Assembly: GCF_005049285.1 (NCBI RefSeq)
Contig: NZ_SOSC01000004.1
Location: 1 to 64,000 of the forward strand
DNA: 64,000 nt
Source: Halorientalis salina
GTDB lineage: Archaea > Halobacteriota > Halobacteria > Halobacteriales > Haloarculaceae
Reading direction: 5' to 3'
The first letter of the stretch is position 1. Each line of letters begins with the position of its first letter. The notes below the pieces were generated by a model, which saw only the letters and a list, made by a program, of their open reading frames with translations, ran no database searches and was not told where the DNA came from. Positions 46,660 to 55,011 of this stretch are shown here, in pieces. The position numbers were made by a program, and so were the translations under genes.

Positions 46660-47790
46660 ATGGGACGGACACTCGTCTTGAGCGGCGGGACGCGGCACGG
46701 CCTGGTCGCCATCAGGCAACTCACCCGGGCCGGCGTCACCGTCACGGCGGCCGGGCCGTCGCGGCTGTCGCCGGCCAGGTTCTCGCGGTACACCGACGAC
46801 TTCCTCAGGTACCCGGACCCGGCGGCTGACCGCGAGGGGTTCCAGCGGACGGTCGAGCGGGAACTCGAACGCCGCGACTACGACCTGTTGCTGCCGGTCG
46901 ACGGCGGGTCGATCGAGCCGATCGTCGCCGCCAGGGACCGCCTCGAACCCCACACCGAGCTTCCGTTCCCCCCGACCGAGCAGTTCGAACTCGGCTACGA
47001 CAAGGCCCGGACCATGGAGATGGCCGACGAGGTCGACGTGCCCCATCCGCAGACGGAGTGTCCAGAGGAGGTCGGCATCGACGGCGTGGACGCCCGCCTG
47101 GAGTACCCGGTCATCGTAAAGCCCCGGCACGGGCGAGCGAGAATGGGCGTGCACGTCTGTGCGGACAGGACCGAACTGACGCGGGCAGTCACGCGCGCCA
47201 GGAGCGAACACGGGCCGGTCATGGTACAGTCGTACGTTCCCAACGGGGGCGAGCGGGGCGTGTACACGCTCTACAACTGGGACAGCGATCTCCGGGGCGT
47301 GACGGTCCAGCAGCGCCTCCGGTCGACCCATCCCGACGGCGGGCCGAGCACGCTCCGGGAGACCGTCGCGGACCCCGACCTGATCGAGGCGACCGACCGC
47401 CTGCTGTCGGCGATGGAGTGGCAGGGCGTCGCGATGGCCGAGTACCGCGTCGACCCGCGAACGGACACCCCACAGCTGATCGAAGTGAACCCCCGGCTCT
47501 GGGGGAGCCTCCGGCTGACCGTCGCCGCCGGAATGAACGCCCCCGTCCTCCTCTATCAGCTCGCGACGACCGGGGAGTGTGACGCCGCACTGGAGTACGA
47601 CCACGGCGTCCGAGCCCACTGGCTGCTGGGCGACGCCATGCAGGCTCTCTCCGGGACGGACCGCCTGACTGCGGTCCGGGAGGTCCTCCAGTCAGTTTCC
47701 GAGACCCGACAGCGCGACGTGCTGTCGGTCGACGACCCCCTGCCCGGATTCTCCTACGGCCTCAGCGGACTGTGGCGGAACCTCGCCTGA
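46660..47790 (+). CDS. ATP-grasp ligase, carbamoyl-phosphate-synthase-like
   Basis: A 376-residue ATP-grasp protein. A Rossmann-like N-terminal domain starts TLVLSGGTRHGLVAIRQLTRAG; the ATP-grasp lobes have EYPVIVKPRHGRARMGV (lysine binding phosphate), MVQSYVPNGG and, for magnesium, PQLIEVNPRLWGS (E-x-N-P-R). The family joins a carboxylate to an amine or thiol through acyl phosphate; substrates differ and cannot be read here. It stands alone with its own promoter. It is similar in outline to polysaccharide or peptide-modifying ATP-grasp enzymes. Confidence 0.88.
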   Translation: MGRTLVLSGGTRHGLVAIRQLTRAGVTVTAAGPSRLSPARFSRYTDDFLRYPDPAADREGFQRTVERELERRDYDLLLPVDGGSIEPIVAARDRLEPHTELPFPPTEQFELGYDKARTMEMADEVDVPHPQTECPEEVGIDGVDARLEYPVIVKPRHGRARMGVHVCADRTELTRAVTRARSEHGPVMVQSYVPNGGERGVYTLYNWDSDLRGVTVQQRLRSTHPDGGPSTLRETVADPDLIEATDRLLSAMEWQGVAMAEYRVDPRTDTPQLIEVNPRLWGSLRLTVAAGMNAPVLLYQLATTGECDAALEYDHGVRAHWLLGDAMQALSGTDRLTAVREVLQSVSETRQRDVLSVDDPLPGFSYGLSGLWRNLA

Positions 47791-47958
47791 TACGGTTTGC
47801 TGTAGCTGTTTACCGCTACGACCGCCCGCAGTCGGGTGGTCGATGCGAAAATGTTCTACAGCATTCCGTATGAGAGCGGGGTAAGCCGGGCTTACCCATC
47901 GTTTCACTTCCGCCACGGTACACGAACCCTTAACCCGAGCCGGCGGATACCGGAACCA

Positions 47959-50535
47959 ATGGCAGCGACCGACGAGGTCGAGTACATCGAACACCCGCTC
48001 CTGACCGAGGGGTTGCTGGAAGACCGACAGTACCAGCGCCAGCTGGCCGACGCCGCGACCGGCGACCACACGCTGGTCTGTCTCCCGACCGGCCTCGGCA
48101 AGACCTCCGTGTCCCTGCTGGTGACCGCCGACCGCCTCCACGAACGCGGGGGCAAGGCGCTCTTTCTGGCCCCAACCAAGCCGCTGGTCACCCAGCACGC
48201 CGAGTTCTACCGGGAAGCCCTGCAGATTCCGGACGACGAGATCGTCGTCTTCACCGGCGAAGTGAAGCCCGACGACCGCGCCGACCTGTGGGAGGACGCG
48301 CGCATCATCATCGCCACCCCGCAGGTCGTCGAGAACGACCTGGTCGGGAATCGCATCTCGCTTCGTGAGGTGACCCACTGCACGTTCGACGAGTGCCACC
48401 GCGCCAGCGGCGACTACGCCTACAACTACATCGCCGAACGGTACCACGCCGACGCCGACGACCCGCTCGTCACCGCGATGAGCGCCTCCCCCGGCGGCGA
48501 CGAGGAGGCCATCCTCCAGGTGTGTGAGAACCTCGGCCTCCAGGAAGTCGAGGTGATGACCGAGGACGACGCCGACGTGGCCGAGCACACCCACGACACC
48601 GACGTGGAGTGGAAACGCGTCGAGCTGCCGGAGGCGGTCGTGGAGATCCGGGACTCGCTCAACGAGGTCATCACCGACCGGCTGACCAAGTTGAAGGACC
48701 TCGGCGTCACGAACAAGACCAGTCCCGACCTCTCCGAGAAGGAGTTAGTCAGGATCCAGGGGAAACTCCGGGAGCTGATGAACAACGACCAGTCGGAGGG
48801 GTACAAGGGGATGAGCCTCCACGCCGAGATCCGGAAGTTGAACACCGCGGTCAACTACGTCGAGACCCAGAGCGTCGAATCGCTCCGCAGGTACTTCGAG
48901 CGGCTGAAAAACGCCGCGCGCAGTTCCGGCGCGTCCAAAGCCGACCAGCGGTTCGTCTCGGACCCGAAAGTCCGGGAGTCGATGCGCCGGGCCGAGGAGT
49001 ACGACGACCTGCACCCGAAGTTCCGCCAGACCCGCATCCTGCTGGCCGAGACCCTGGGACTCAACGACGGCGAGCGAGTCATCGTCTTCACCGAATCCCG
49101 CGACACGGCCGAGACGCTGACGGAGTTTCTAGGTGAGCACTTCGAGACCCACAAGTTCGTCGGGCAGAGCGACACCGAGGGCAGCGACGGGATGACCCAG
49201 ACCGAACAGCAGGAGACGCTCGACGATTTCAGGGCCGGGGAGTTCGAGGTGCTGGTGTCCACGTCGGTCGCCGAGGAGGGCCTGGACGTGCCGGAGGTCG
49301 ACCTCGTCCTGTTCTACGAACCCGTGCCCACGGCCATCCGGTCGATCCAGCGGAAGGGACGGACCGGCCGCCAGACGGAGGGACAGGTCGTCGTCCTCCT
49401 CGCCGAAGACACCCGCGACGAGGCGTACTTCTGGAAGTCACGCAACGACGAGAAGCGAATGAAACGCGAGTTGCGCGACCTGAAATCCGTTGCAGGGGAA
49501 ATCGAGGCCGAACTCGTCGAGCAACCCGGAATCGACGAGTTCGCCGGGGACGGCGACGGGGAGGACCCGGCCGAACCCGGCAGTGGCGAGACAGCGGTCA
49601 GCGCGTCGGGCAGCGACGGCGCTGCAAGGGAAACGAAGGGGCAGCGGTCGGTCGACGCGGGACAGTCCGGGCTGGCGGCGTTCGCCGCCGACGGGACCGA
49701 CGCCGAGGACGCCGGGGACGGAGAGAGTCAGGGAGACAACGAGTCGGCGCGTGGAGACGAAACAGGGGGGTCGGGCGAGGAAGTATCGGCGAGTGGAGAC
49801 GAAACGGTGGGCGAAACGGGTGACAGGTCCGACGACGGAGAGGAAACGGAGGGGGTCGTCGCCGAGGCCGAACCCCAGGAGGAGGGCGTCGAGATCGTGG
49901 CCGACCAGCGGGAACTCGACTCGACGATCGCGCGTGACCTCTCGACCCGCGAGGGCGTCGAGACGCGACTGGAGACGCTCGAAGTCGGCGACTACGTCCT
50001 CTCGGATCGGGTCGTGGTCGAGCGCAAGACGGTGGGTGACTTCCTCGACACGCTGACGGGGGGCGACCGCTCGATGTTCGAGCAAGTGGGCGACGCCAGC
50101 CGGCACTACGCGCGCCCGGTGGTCGTCATCGAGGGCGGCGACCTCTACGGGGAGCGCAGCGTCCACCCGAACGCCATTCGGGGAGCGCTGTCGGCGCTGG
50201 TCGTCGACTTCGGCGTGAGCGTCCTGCGAACGGCCGACGAGGACGAGACCGCGGACATGCTGGAGGTCATCGCGACGCGCGAACAGGAGACCGCGGACCG
50301 CGAGGTGAGCGTCCACGGCGAGAAACAGTCCAAGACGCTCGCCGAGCAACAGGAGTACGTCGTCGCCTCCATCGCGGACGTGGGACCGGTCACCGCGCGG
50401 TCGCTGCTCTCGGAGTTCGGGGGCGTCGAGGCAGTCATGACCGCCAGCGAGGAGGACTTACAGGACGTGGACGGCGTCGGCCAGGTGACCGCCGAGCGGA
50501 TCCGTGACGTGGTCGGTAGCGACTACGATGGGTGA
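47959..50535 (+). CDS. hef: Hef-type helicase-nuclease
   Basis: An 858-residue archaeal FANCM/XPF-family protein that processes stalled and branched replication forks. The SF2 helicase part (1 to about 515) has LPTGLGKTS (Walker A), DECHRAS (DEAH-like), SASPGGD and QRKGRTGRQ (motif VI). Residues 515-644 are a disordered acidic Gly/Glu/Asp/Ser linker. The ERCC4 nuclease starts at ADQRELD (about 645), with the active ERK triad at 688-690 in VVVERKTVGDFL. Two HhH motifs close it (VGPVTARSLLSEFGGV, VDGVGQVTAERI). The start is the ATG at 47959. Confidence 0.95.
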   Translation: MAATDEVEYIEHPLLTEGLLEDRQYQRQLADAATGDHTLVCLPTGLGKTSVSLLVTADRLHERGGKALFLAPTKPLVTQHAEFYREALQIPDDEIVVFTGEVKPDDRADLWEDARIIIATPQVVENDLVGNRISLREVTHCTFDECHRASGDYAYNYIAERYHADADDPLVTAMSASPGGDEEAILQVCENLGLQEVEVMTEDDADVAEHTHDTDVEWKRVELPEAVVEIRDSLNEVITDRLTKLKDLGVTNKTSPDLSEKELVRIQGKLRELMNNDQSEGYKGMSLHAEIRKLNTAVNYVETQSVESLRRYFERLKNAARSSGASKADQRFVSDPKVRESMRRAEEYDDLHPKFRQTRILLAETLGLNDGERVIVFTESRDTAETLTEFLGEHFETHKFVGQSDTEGSDGMTQTEQQETLDDFRAGEFEVLVSTSVAEEGLDVPEVDLVLFYEPVPTAIRSIQRKGRTGRQTEGQVVVLLAEDTRDEAYFWKSRNDEKRMKRELRDLKSVAGEIEAELVEQPGIDEFAGDGDGEDPAEPGSGETAVSASGSDGAARETKGQRSVDAGQSGLAAFAADGTDAEDAGDGESQGDNESARGDETGGSGEEVSASGDETVGETGDRSDDGEETEGVVAEAEPQEEGVEIVADQRELDSTIARDLSTREGVETRLETLEVGDYVLSDRVVVERKTVGDFLDTLTGGDRSMFEQVGDASRHYARPVVVIEGGDLYGERSVHPNAIRGALSALVVDFGVSVLRTADEDETADMLEVIATREQETADREVSVHGEKQSKTLAEQQEYVVASIADVGPVTARSLLSEFGGVEAVMTASEEDLQDVDGVGQVTAERIRDVVGSDYDG

Positions 50536-50559
50536 CAGACGAGGACGCTGAAAAAACGG

Positions 50560-50583
50560 GTTCGACCGGAAACAGGGGGGTTA
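50560..50583 (+). other. origin-box-like motif between hef and a convergent gene
   Basis: TTCGACCGGAAACAGGGGGG followed by TTA resembles the archaeal origin recognition box (core GGAAAC-x-GGGG). It lies in the 45-bp gap between the convergent hef and zinc-ribbon genes. Hef's linker contains three more partial cores. Confidence 0.4.
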
Positions 50584-51276
50584 ACGGTCGGCGCGTTTGA
50601 CGGCTGCGAGCGCGTCGGCGGCTTCCTCGGTCGCGGCCAGATACGCGCGGGCGCGCTCGAGGTCGTCGCTCGCCTCGGCCTGCTGGGCCAGCCGGGTCAC
50701 CGTCCGTTCGAGCGATGCCCGGGCGCTCGCCAGCGATTCGCCCGTCGGGTCGGGACTCGACGACTGCCCACCGGAAACGGCCTCGGAACCGCTCGCCGAG
50801 GGAGCGGTCGTCGTCGGTGCGCCCTGCGCCGTCTCGCCGCGCACGTGCGCTGTCTCGGACGACGTTCCGGGCTGGTCGGGCGTCGTCGACTGGCCGGGCG
50901 CGTCCGGACTCGACTGGTTCCCGAGGTCGGCGTCGGTCGCCCCCGTCGTGTTCTCATCGGAGGCGGCCTCGGCCGGAACGTCGGGATCGGGTTGCCCGTC
51001 ACCCTCCGTTTCGGGTCCGTCCGCCTCGTCGGCGTCAGCGGCGTCCGCATCCGCCTGCGCTCCCTCGTCCGTGAGGACTTCCTGGCAGGTCGGACAGAAC
51101 TCCTGGCCCTCGTGGCGGAAGATGGGGTCGCCACAGGTGCCACAGTGGGCGTTGGTCATGGTCGCCCCTTTCAGGAGGAGGTCGCTCATGCGCTCGGTGG
51201 ATTCGCGGTCCTGCTCCTCGTCCTCGTACTTCGCACGCAACTTCTCGCGTTCGGCTTCCTTGTCGAACTCGCTCAT
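50581..51276 (-). CDS. Sjogren autoantigen 1-like (ZNRD2/SSSCA1) zinc protein
   Basis: A 231-residue protein. Residues 1-70 form the conserved Sjogren/scleroderma-autoantigen-1 domain: RMSDLLLKGATMTNAHCGTCGDPIFRHEGQEFCPTC gives four zinc cysteines (C-x2-C...C-x2-C). A disordered acidic Ser/Pro/Thr-rich region follows (about 75-175) and then a helical C-terminus (SLERTVTRLAQQAEASDDLERARAYLA). The archaeal role is unknown. It converges on hef with 45 bp between. Confidence 0.88.
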   Translation of the reverse strand: MSEFDKEAEREKLRAKYEDEEQDRESTERMSDLLLKGATMTNAHCGTCGDPIFRHEGQEFCPTCQEVLTDEGAQADADAADADEADGPETEGDGQPDPDVPAEAASDENTTGATDADLGNQSSPDAPGQSTTPDQPGTSSETAHVRGETAQGAPTTTAPSASGSEAVSGGQSSSPDPTGESLASARASLERTVTRLAQQAEASDDLERARAYLAATEEAADALAAVKRADR

Positions 51277-51422
51277 ACACGTAGCGTGTCGGTTCGTGTG
51301 GAAAAGGCTTTGCGAGCGCGGCCACCCCACGCCCGTCGCGACGGGTTCAGGTCCGGGGGACGGGCGAACGCGTCGCCCTACCGAAAGAAGTTAATCCCTC
51401 CGGACCGCCATTTTAAGGCGAT

Positions 51423-52337
51423 ATGACGAAAGTTAGCATAGTCGGTGCGGCGGGTACCGTCGGTGCGGCAGCGGGATACAACATCGCGTTGCGCGACATC
51501 GCGGACGAACTGGTGTACGTCGACATCCCCGACCAGGAGGACGTCACGGTGGGGCAGGCGGCGGACACGAACCACGGCGTCGCCTACGACTCGAACACCA
51601 CGATCCGGCAGGGCGAATACGAGGACACGGCAGGCTCGGACGTCGTCGTCATCACGGCCGGTATCCCGCGCCAGCCGGGCCAGACGCGGATCGACCTCGC
51701 GGGCGACAACGCGCCCATCATGGACGACATCATCGGCCAGTTGGAGGAGCACTCGGACGATTTCGTCTCGATCACCACCTCGAACCCGGTCGACCTGCTC
51801 AACCGCCACCAGTACGAGGTCGGCGATCGCGACCGCCACAAGGTCATCGGCTTCGGCGGCCGACTCGACTCCGCGCGGTTCCGGTACGTCCTCTCCGAGC
51901 GGTTCGACGAGCCCGTTCAGAACGTCGAAGCCACGATCCTCGGCGAACACGGCGACGCGCAGGTCCCCGTGTTCTCGAAGGTCCGCGTCAACGGTGCCGA
52001 CCCCGAGTTCTCCGAGGCCGAACAGGACGAGATCCTCGACAACCTCCAGGAGAGCGCCATGAACGTCATCGAGCGCAAGGGCGCGACCGAGTGGGGTCCG
52101 GCGTCGGGCGTCGGCCACATGGTCGAAGCCGTCATCAACGACACGGGCGAGGTCCTGCCCGCCTCGATCACGCTCGACGGCGAGTACGGCTACGAGGACA
52201 CCGCCTTCGGCGTGCCGGTCAAACTCGGCGCGAACGGCGTCGAGGAGGTCGTCGACTGGGACCTGACCGCCCACGAGGAGGAACTGCTCGACGAAGCCGC
52301 CGAGAAGCTCTCCGAGCAGTACGAGAAGATCTCCTAA
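51423..52337 (+). CDS. mdh: malate dehydrogenase (LDH-like tetrameric type)
   Basis: A 304-residue NAD-dependent malate dehydrogenase of the lactate dehydrogenase-like group, as crystallised from Haloarcula. [16 protein letters not shown] (dinucleotide fold), the acceptor aspartate in [10 protein letters not shown] (NAD over NADP), [16 protein letters not shown], the substrate-binding TSNPVDLLN, the catalytic histidine in [15 protein letters not shown] (about residue 178) and R residues on the loop. TCA-cycle partner of citrate synthase at 3676, but not adjacent. Confidence 0.96.
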   Translation: MTKVSIVGAAGTVGAAAGYNIALRDIADELVYVDIPDQEDVTVGQAADTNHGVAYDSNTTIRQGEYEDTAGSDVVVITAGIPRQPGQTRIDLAGDNAPIMDDIIGQLEEHSDDFVSITTSNPVDLLNRHQYEVGDRDRHKVIGFGGRLDSARFRYVLSERFDEPVQNVEATILGEHGDAQVPVFSKVRVNGADPEFSEAEQDEILDNLQESAMNVIERKGATEWGPASGVGHMVEAVINDTGEVLPASITLDGEYGYEDTAFGVPVKLGANGVEEVVDWDLTAHEEELLDEAAEKLSEQYEKIS

Positions 52338-52349
52338 GCGTCGTCACTG

Positions 52350-52365
52350 ACAGCGACTTTTTTCG
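52350..52365 (+). terminator. T6 terminator after mdh
   Basis: A T6 run 20 bp after the mdh stop codon, followed directly by the convergent small gene. Confidence 0.4.
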
Positions 52366-52391
52366 ATACCGAACGTCGAGCGACTGCGCTG

Positions 52392-52502
52392 TTACTGTTC
52401 GGGAGTGGCGGTCTCCTCGGACTCGCAGGCGAACTCCTCGGGGAGGTCCGCGTCGACGAGGGCCGCCCACTCACAGAGTCGCGTGTGCTCTCGGCGTCGC
52501 AT
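52392..52502 (-). CDS. 36-residue small protein
   Basis: A short gene with a strong promoter: GTTATATAAG on the minus strand (52532-52541) about 34 bp before the ATG. The product starts RRREHTRLCEWAALVDADL and is basic at the front, acidic at the back, with two cysteines. No domain is recognisable at this length. The coding case rests on the TATA spacing and on clean start/stop between mdh and the next transcription unit; it could be a leader or non-coding RNA instead. Confidence 0.5.
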   Translation of the reverse strand: MRRREHTRLCEWAALVDADLPEEFACESEETATPEQ

Positions 52503-52531
52503 GGTCTACAGCCGAGAGCATCCATGCCATC

Positions 52532-52541
52532 TTATATAACG
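52532..52541 (-). promoter_or_regulatory. TATA box of the 36-residue protein gene
   Basis: GTTATATAAG on the minus strand, a close match to the haloarchaeal TATA consensus, in the gap between that gene and oapC. Confidence 0.6.
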
Positions 52542-52611
52542 ATTGTGCCGGTTCGAGAATCAGGTCCGTGAGCAAACAGATGGGACCGTGTCGAGGAGTC
52601 GAAAGCGTGGC

Positions 52612-53316
52612 TCACTCGTGCCAGGTTTCGGGCACCTGGATGGTGTAGCGGCCGTCTTCTTGCAGCGCGATGATGTACTCCTCGCGGTCGTACAGCTCCA
52701 TCAGGTTGAGTTCGTACTGGCCCGGATTGAGCACTTTGATGCTCTCGAACTGGTCGTTGAGTTCCTCGCGGAGTTCCGTGAGGTCCGGTCGGTCCTCGCC
52801 GGCGTCCTCCGCGGAGCGCTCCTCGCCGGTGTCGGTCTCAGTGGACGAACCGTTCGGCGAAAGCGTCGCCGCGTCCGGCGATCCGGCGTCCGTGTCGTCG
52901 GTCGGGTTCCAGCCGCCCGTCGGGATCTCGTCGGGGCTGACGACCTCGCTGCGGGCGTTCGACTGTGCCGTATCCTCGGTCGACGGCAGGTTGGCCTCCG
53001 GGGCGCTCCGTGACTCGGGACCGGTCGGTGCGGCGGGGGTCTCCTCGGGTGTCTGTGGGTCCGGGTCGGGCGCGCCGGTCCCGGAGTTCCCGACCAGGTT
53101 GCGAACGGTCGCCGCGGCCGAACCGACGGTACGGGCGACTGAACTCTCGGGGGCCGGCGGGTCCGGTGGCTCGGCCGACGGGTCGGGGTCGTCGGACGCG
53201 TCGGTCTCCGAGGGGTGGAACTGGAACTTGTTGCCACCGCAGTCGGGACAGCCCGACAGCATCTCCTTGGAGCCGTCGGCGAACGCCCGACCGCAGTTCG
53301 TACACTGGTGGGGCAT
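52612..53316 (-). CDS. oapC: origin-associated zinc protein OapC
   Basis: A 234-residue protein. An N-terminal zinc ribbon (HQCTNCGRAF...LSGCPDCGG, two CxxC pairs) is followed by about 120 residues of disordered acidic/Pro/Ser-rich sequence, and a C-terminal conserved domain (LTELREELNDQFESIKVLNPGQYELNLMELYDREEYI). It is the last gene of the haloarchaeal oapA-oapB-oapC operon that regularly lies beside oriC1. It overlaps oapB by TAATG. The molecular role is not established. Confidence 0.88.
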   Translation of the reverse strand: MPHQCTNCGRAFADGSKEMLSGCPDCGGNKFQFHPSETDASDDPDPSAEPPDPPAPESSVARTVGSAAATVRNLVGNSGTGAPDPDPQTPEETPAAPTGPESRSAPEANLPSTEDTAQSNARSEVVSPDEIPTGGWNPTDDTDAGSPDAATLSPNGSSTETDTGEERSAEDAGEDRPDLTELREELNDQFESIKVLNPGQYELNLMELYDREEYIIALQEDGRYTIQVPETWHE

Positions 53317-53702
53317 TATTTCCGGGAAACCAAGGCGCTGATGAGCGTCTCGTCCTTGTGGAGCGTCTCTATCTGGTTGGCCGGCCCGATGACGGTCAGC
53401 TTCTTCGTCTCGGGGTCTTTGCCCATCAGTCGGTCGAACAGCCCGGAATCGGCGGTGTCACCTTTCGGGTAGGTCTCGATCTCGATGCCGTTGAACTCGT
53501 CGGGGCTGATCTCGGTCATCGTGACCTCGATGAGTTTCGACTCCTCGTCCGGCGAGAGCCCCTCTTCTAGGATGACGATGTTGCCCTCGTGGACCCCGTC
53601 GAGTATCATCCGGATCTTCTCCATCGATGCCATCCCCTCCATGCGCTCGCCGCTGATGAGGTCTATCTGGACGCCGTCGTCTGCTTGTTTGACTTCTGCC
53701 AT
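53316..53702 (-). CDS. oapB: origin-associated protein OapB (DUF2073)
   Basis: A 128-residue DUF2073 protein, alpha/beta, ending TLHKDETLISALVSRK. Conserved segments include RIRMILDGVHEGNIVILEEGLSPDEESKLIEVTM reduced to ILEEGLSPDEE, and the C-terminal KKLTVIGPANQ. I start at ATG 53702; a GTG at 53711, overlapping the oapA stop, is an alternative. It is tightly coupled on both sides to the Era-like GTPase and OapC. Biochemical function unknown. Confidence 0.88.
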   Translation of the reverse strand: MAEVKQADDGVQIDLISGERMEGMASMEKIRMILDGVHEGNIVILEEGLSPDEESKLIEVTMTEISPDEFNGIEIETYPKGDTADSGLFDRLMGKDPETKKLTVIGPANQIETLHKDETLISALVSRK

Positions 53703-53707
53703 CGATA

Positions 53708-54349
53708 TCACCCGAAGTAGTCCGCGATCTTGTCGTAGACCTCGTCCATGTTGTCGCCCTCCAGGGCGGACAGCGGGATGGTCTCGTGTTGCGGGAACGC
53801 GTTCTCGATGCGCCGGATGTTCGACTCCGGCAGGTCGGTCTTGTTCGCGAGGATCAGCACCGGGAGATCCTGACTCTCGATGATGCCGACCAGCATCGTG
53901 TTGACCTGCGTGAACGGGTCCTTCGTCGAGTCCAGCACGTAGAGGACGCCGTCGACGTCCTCGCGGAGCCAGTGCATCGCCTCGGCGACGCCTTCGGTGG
54001 CCTCGCGAGAGCGACGGACCGCGTCGTCTTTCTCCATGTCGTGTTCGAGGAACTCCGTGTAATCGACCTTCGTCGTCACGCCCGGCGTGTCGACGACGTC
54101 GATCGTGACGGATTTGCCGTCCCGCTCGATCTCGACGTTCTCTTTCCTGCGTGCGCGGCGTGTTTCGTGTGGAATGTGACTCTCCGGGCCGATGGCGTCA
54201 CCGGTCCAGTCGCGCGCGATTCGATTCGCCAGGGTCGTCTTCCCCGCGTTCGGCGGCCCGTAAATACCGATCCGTTTCGGGTCCTCCGCGGAGAACAACG
54301 ACGCTATCGACCGTGAAATGCTGTCTCGGATGTCCGTGATCAGTCCCAT
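53708..54349 (-). CDS. oapA: origin-associated Era-like GTPase OapA
   Basis: A 213-residue GTPase. G1 GPPNAGKTT (about 31-39), G3 DVVDTPGV, G4 NKTD (in LILANKTDLPES) and a G5-like SAL near the C-terminus are intact. A short N-terminal amphipathic helix (DIRDSISRSIASLF) precedes the G domain. It lacks Era's KH RNA-binding domain. First gene of the oap operon, transcribed away from the origin; its promoter faces the origin region. Confidence 0.92.
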   Translation of the reverse strand: MGLITDIRDSISRSIASLFSAEDPKRIGIYGPPNAGKTTLANRIARDWTGDAIGPESHIPHETRRARRKENVEIERDGKSVTIDVVDTPGVTTKVDYTEFLEHDMEKDDAVRRSREATEGVAEAMHWLREDVDGVLYVLDSTKDPFTQVNTMLVGIIESQDLPVLILANKTDLPESNIRRIENAFPQHETIPLSALEGDNMDEVYDKIADYFG

Positions 54350-54604
54350 CCTGGAGCCTCCCGCTCTCTTTTCCGCGTGAGAGAGCCTTAGAGGCTACAT
54401 CCCCACCGAATTAACTTAAGTGTACGTCAGACATACATAAATATTCCGATATTAATGCAGGAGATCGCCCGACGTAAGGGGGATCAGTATGGACGGGAAG
54501 CGATGGTGGGGGCCGTTCGCGTCGAGCAGGAGTCACGGCTGGGGCGGGACCGATTGGAACCCGACAGCACTCCATCGTGAGTGGATTCGTCGATCCGGTT
54601 CGAA

Positions 54605-54620
54605 TGGAAAGGGAGGGGTC
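54605..54620 (+). repeat. weak origin recognition box
   Basis: TGGAAAGGGAGGGGTC keeps the GGAAA and GGAGGGGT halves of the archaeal box but lacks the upstream CTCCA. It has the same orientation as the box at 54981. Confidence 0.4.
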
Positions 54621-54724
54621 ACGAGAACGAGAGACATACCGGCAGACAGCGGAGGTCGCCAAACCAGCCGATGGCAGCCCGGGGAACGGCAGTGGGAAGT
54701 GGCAACCGATTCACGACGTGCTAG

Positions 54725-54752
54725 CCCCCCACCCCTTCGTTTCGAGTGGAAC
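54725..54752 (-). repeat. origin recognition box, left (minus orientation)
   Basis: Read on the minus strand it is TTCCACTCGAAACGAAGGGG with a following TGGGGGG. It differs from the right box in one of 28 bases. The G run points left, away from the AT-rich core. Confidence 0.88.
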
Positions 54753-54762
54753 TCCGCTGAGA

Positions 54763-54781
54763 GGGTGGGTGGGGGGAGGGG
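54763..54781 (+). other. G-quadruplex-type tract in the origin
   Basis: GGGTGGGTGGGGGGAGGGG: four G runs of at least three with single-base loops, a canonical quadruplex pattern, 11 bp beyond the left box. Confidence 0.6.
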
Positions 54782-54840
54782 TGGACGACGTGACCGGACC
54801 TTCGAAAAGCCTAGAAAAGACGGTTTCTAGGGGCTGTCCT

Positions 54841-54939
54841 AGCCGTCTAGCTAGCTTTGGGGTGTGAATACGTTGTTTCTCTCTACTACGGGTTTGATTA
54901 TATAGTATCGTATTTAGTTCTTCTCTCTTCTAGACGGCT
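54841..54939. other. AT-rich unwinding segment framed by a 10-bp inverted repeat
   Basis: AGCCGTCTAG (54841-54850) and CTAGACGGCT (54930-54939) are perfect inverted copies. The 79 bp between contain TTTGATTATATAGTATCG and further T-rich DNA, by far the most AT-rich stretch of the region. Typical of a DNA-unwinding element. Confidence 0.7.
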
Positions 54940-54980
54940 CTTGCCGCAGGGGGGTCCCCCCACCCCCTCCTTCGGAGCCC

Positions 54981-55011
54981 GTTCCACCCGAAACGAAGGG
55001 GTGGGGGGGTT
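54981..55011 (+). repeat. origin recognition box, right (plus orientation)
   Basis: TTCCACCCGAAACGAAGGGG followed by TGGGGGGG. Its G run points right. Together with the left box it encloses the unwinding segment. Confidence 0.88.

Noticed and set aside
54489-54867. Overlapping plus-strand frames of about 96-113 codons in the left part of the origin
   Set aside because: They read through the origin boxes, the G tract and the hairpin; amino acid composition is basic and Arg/Gly-rich, unlike haloarchaeal proteins.
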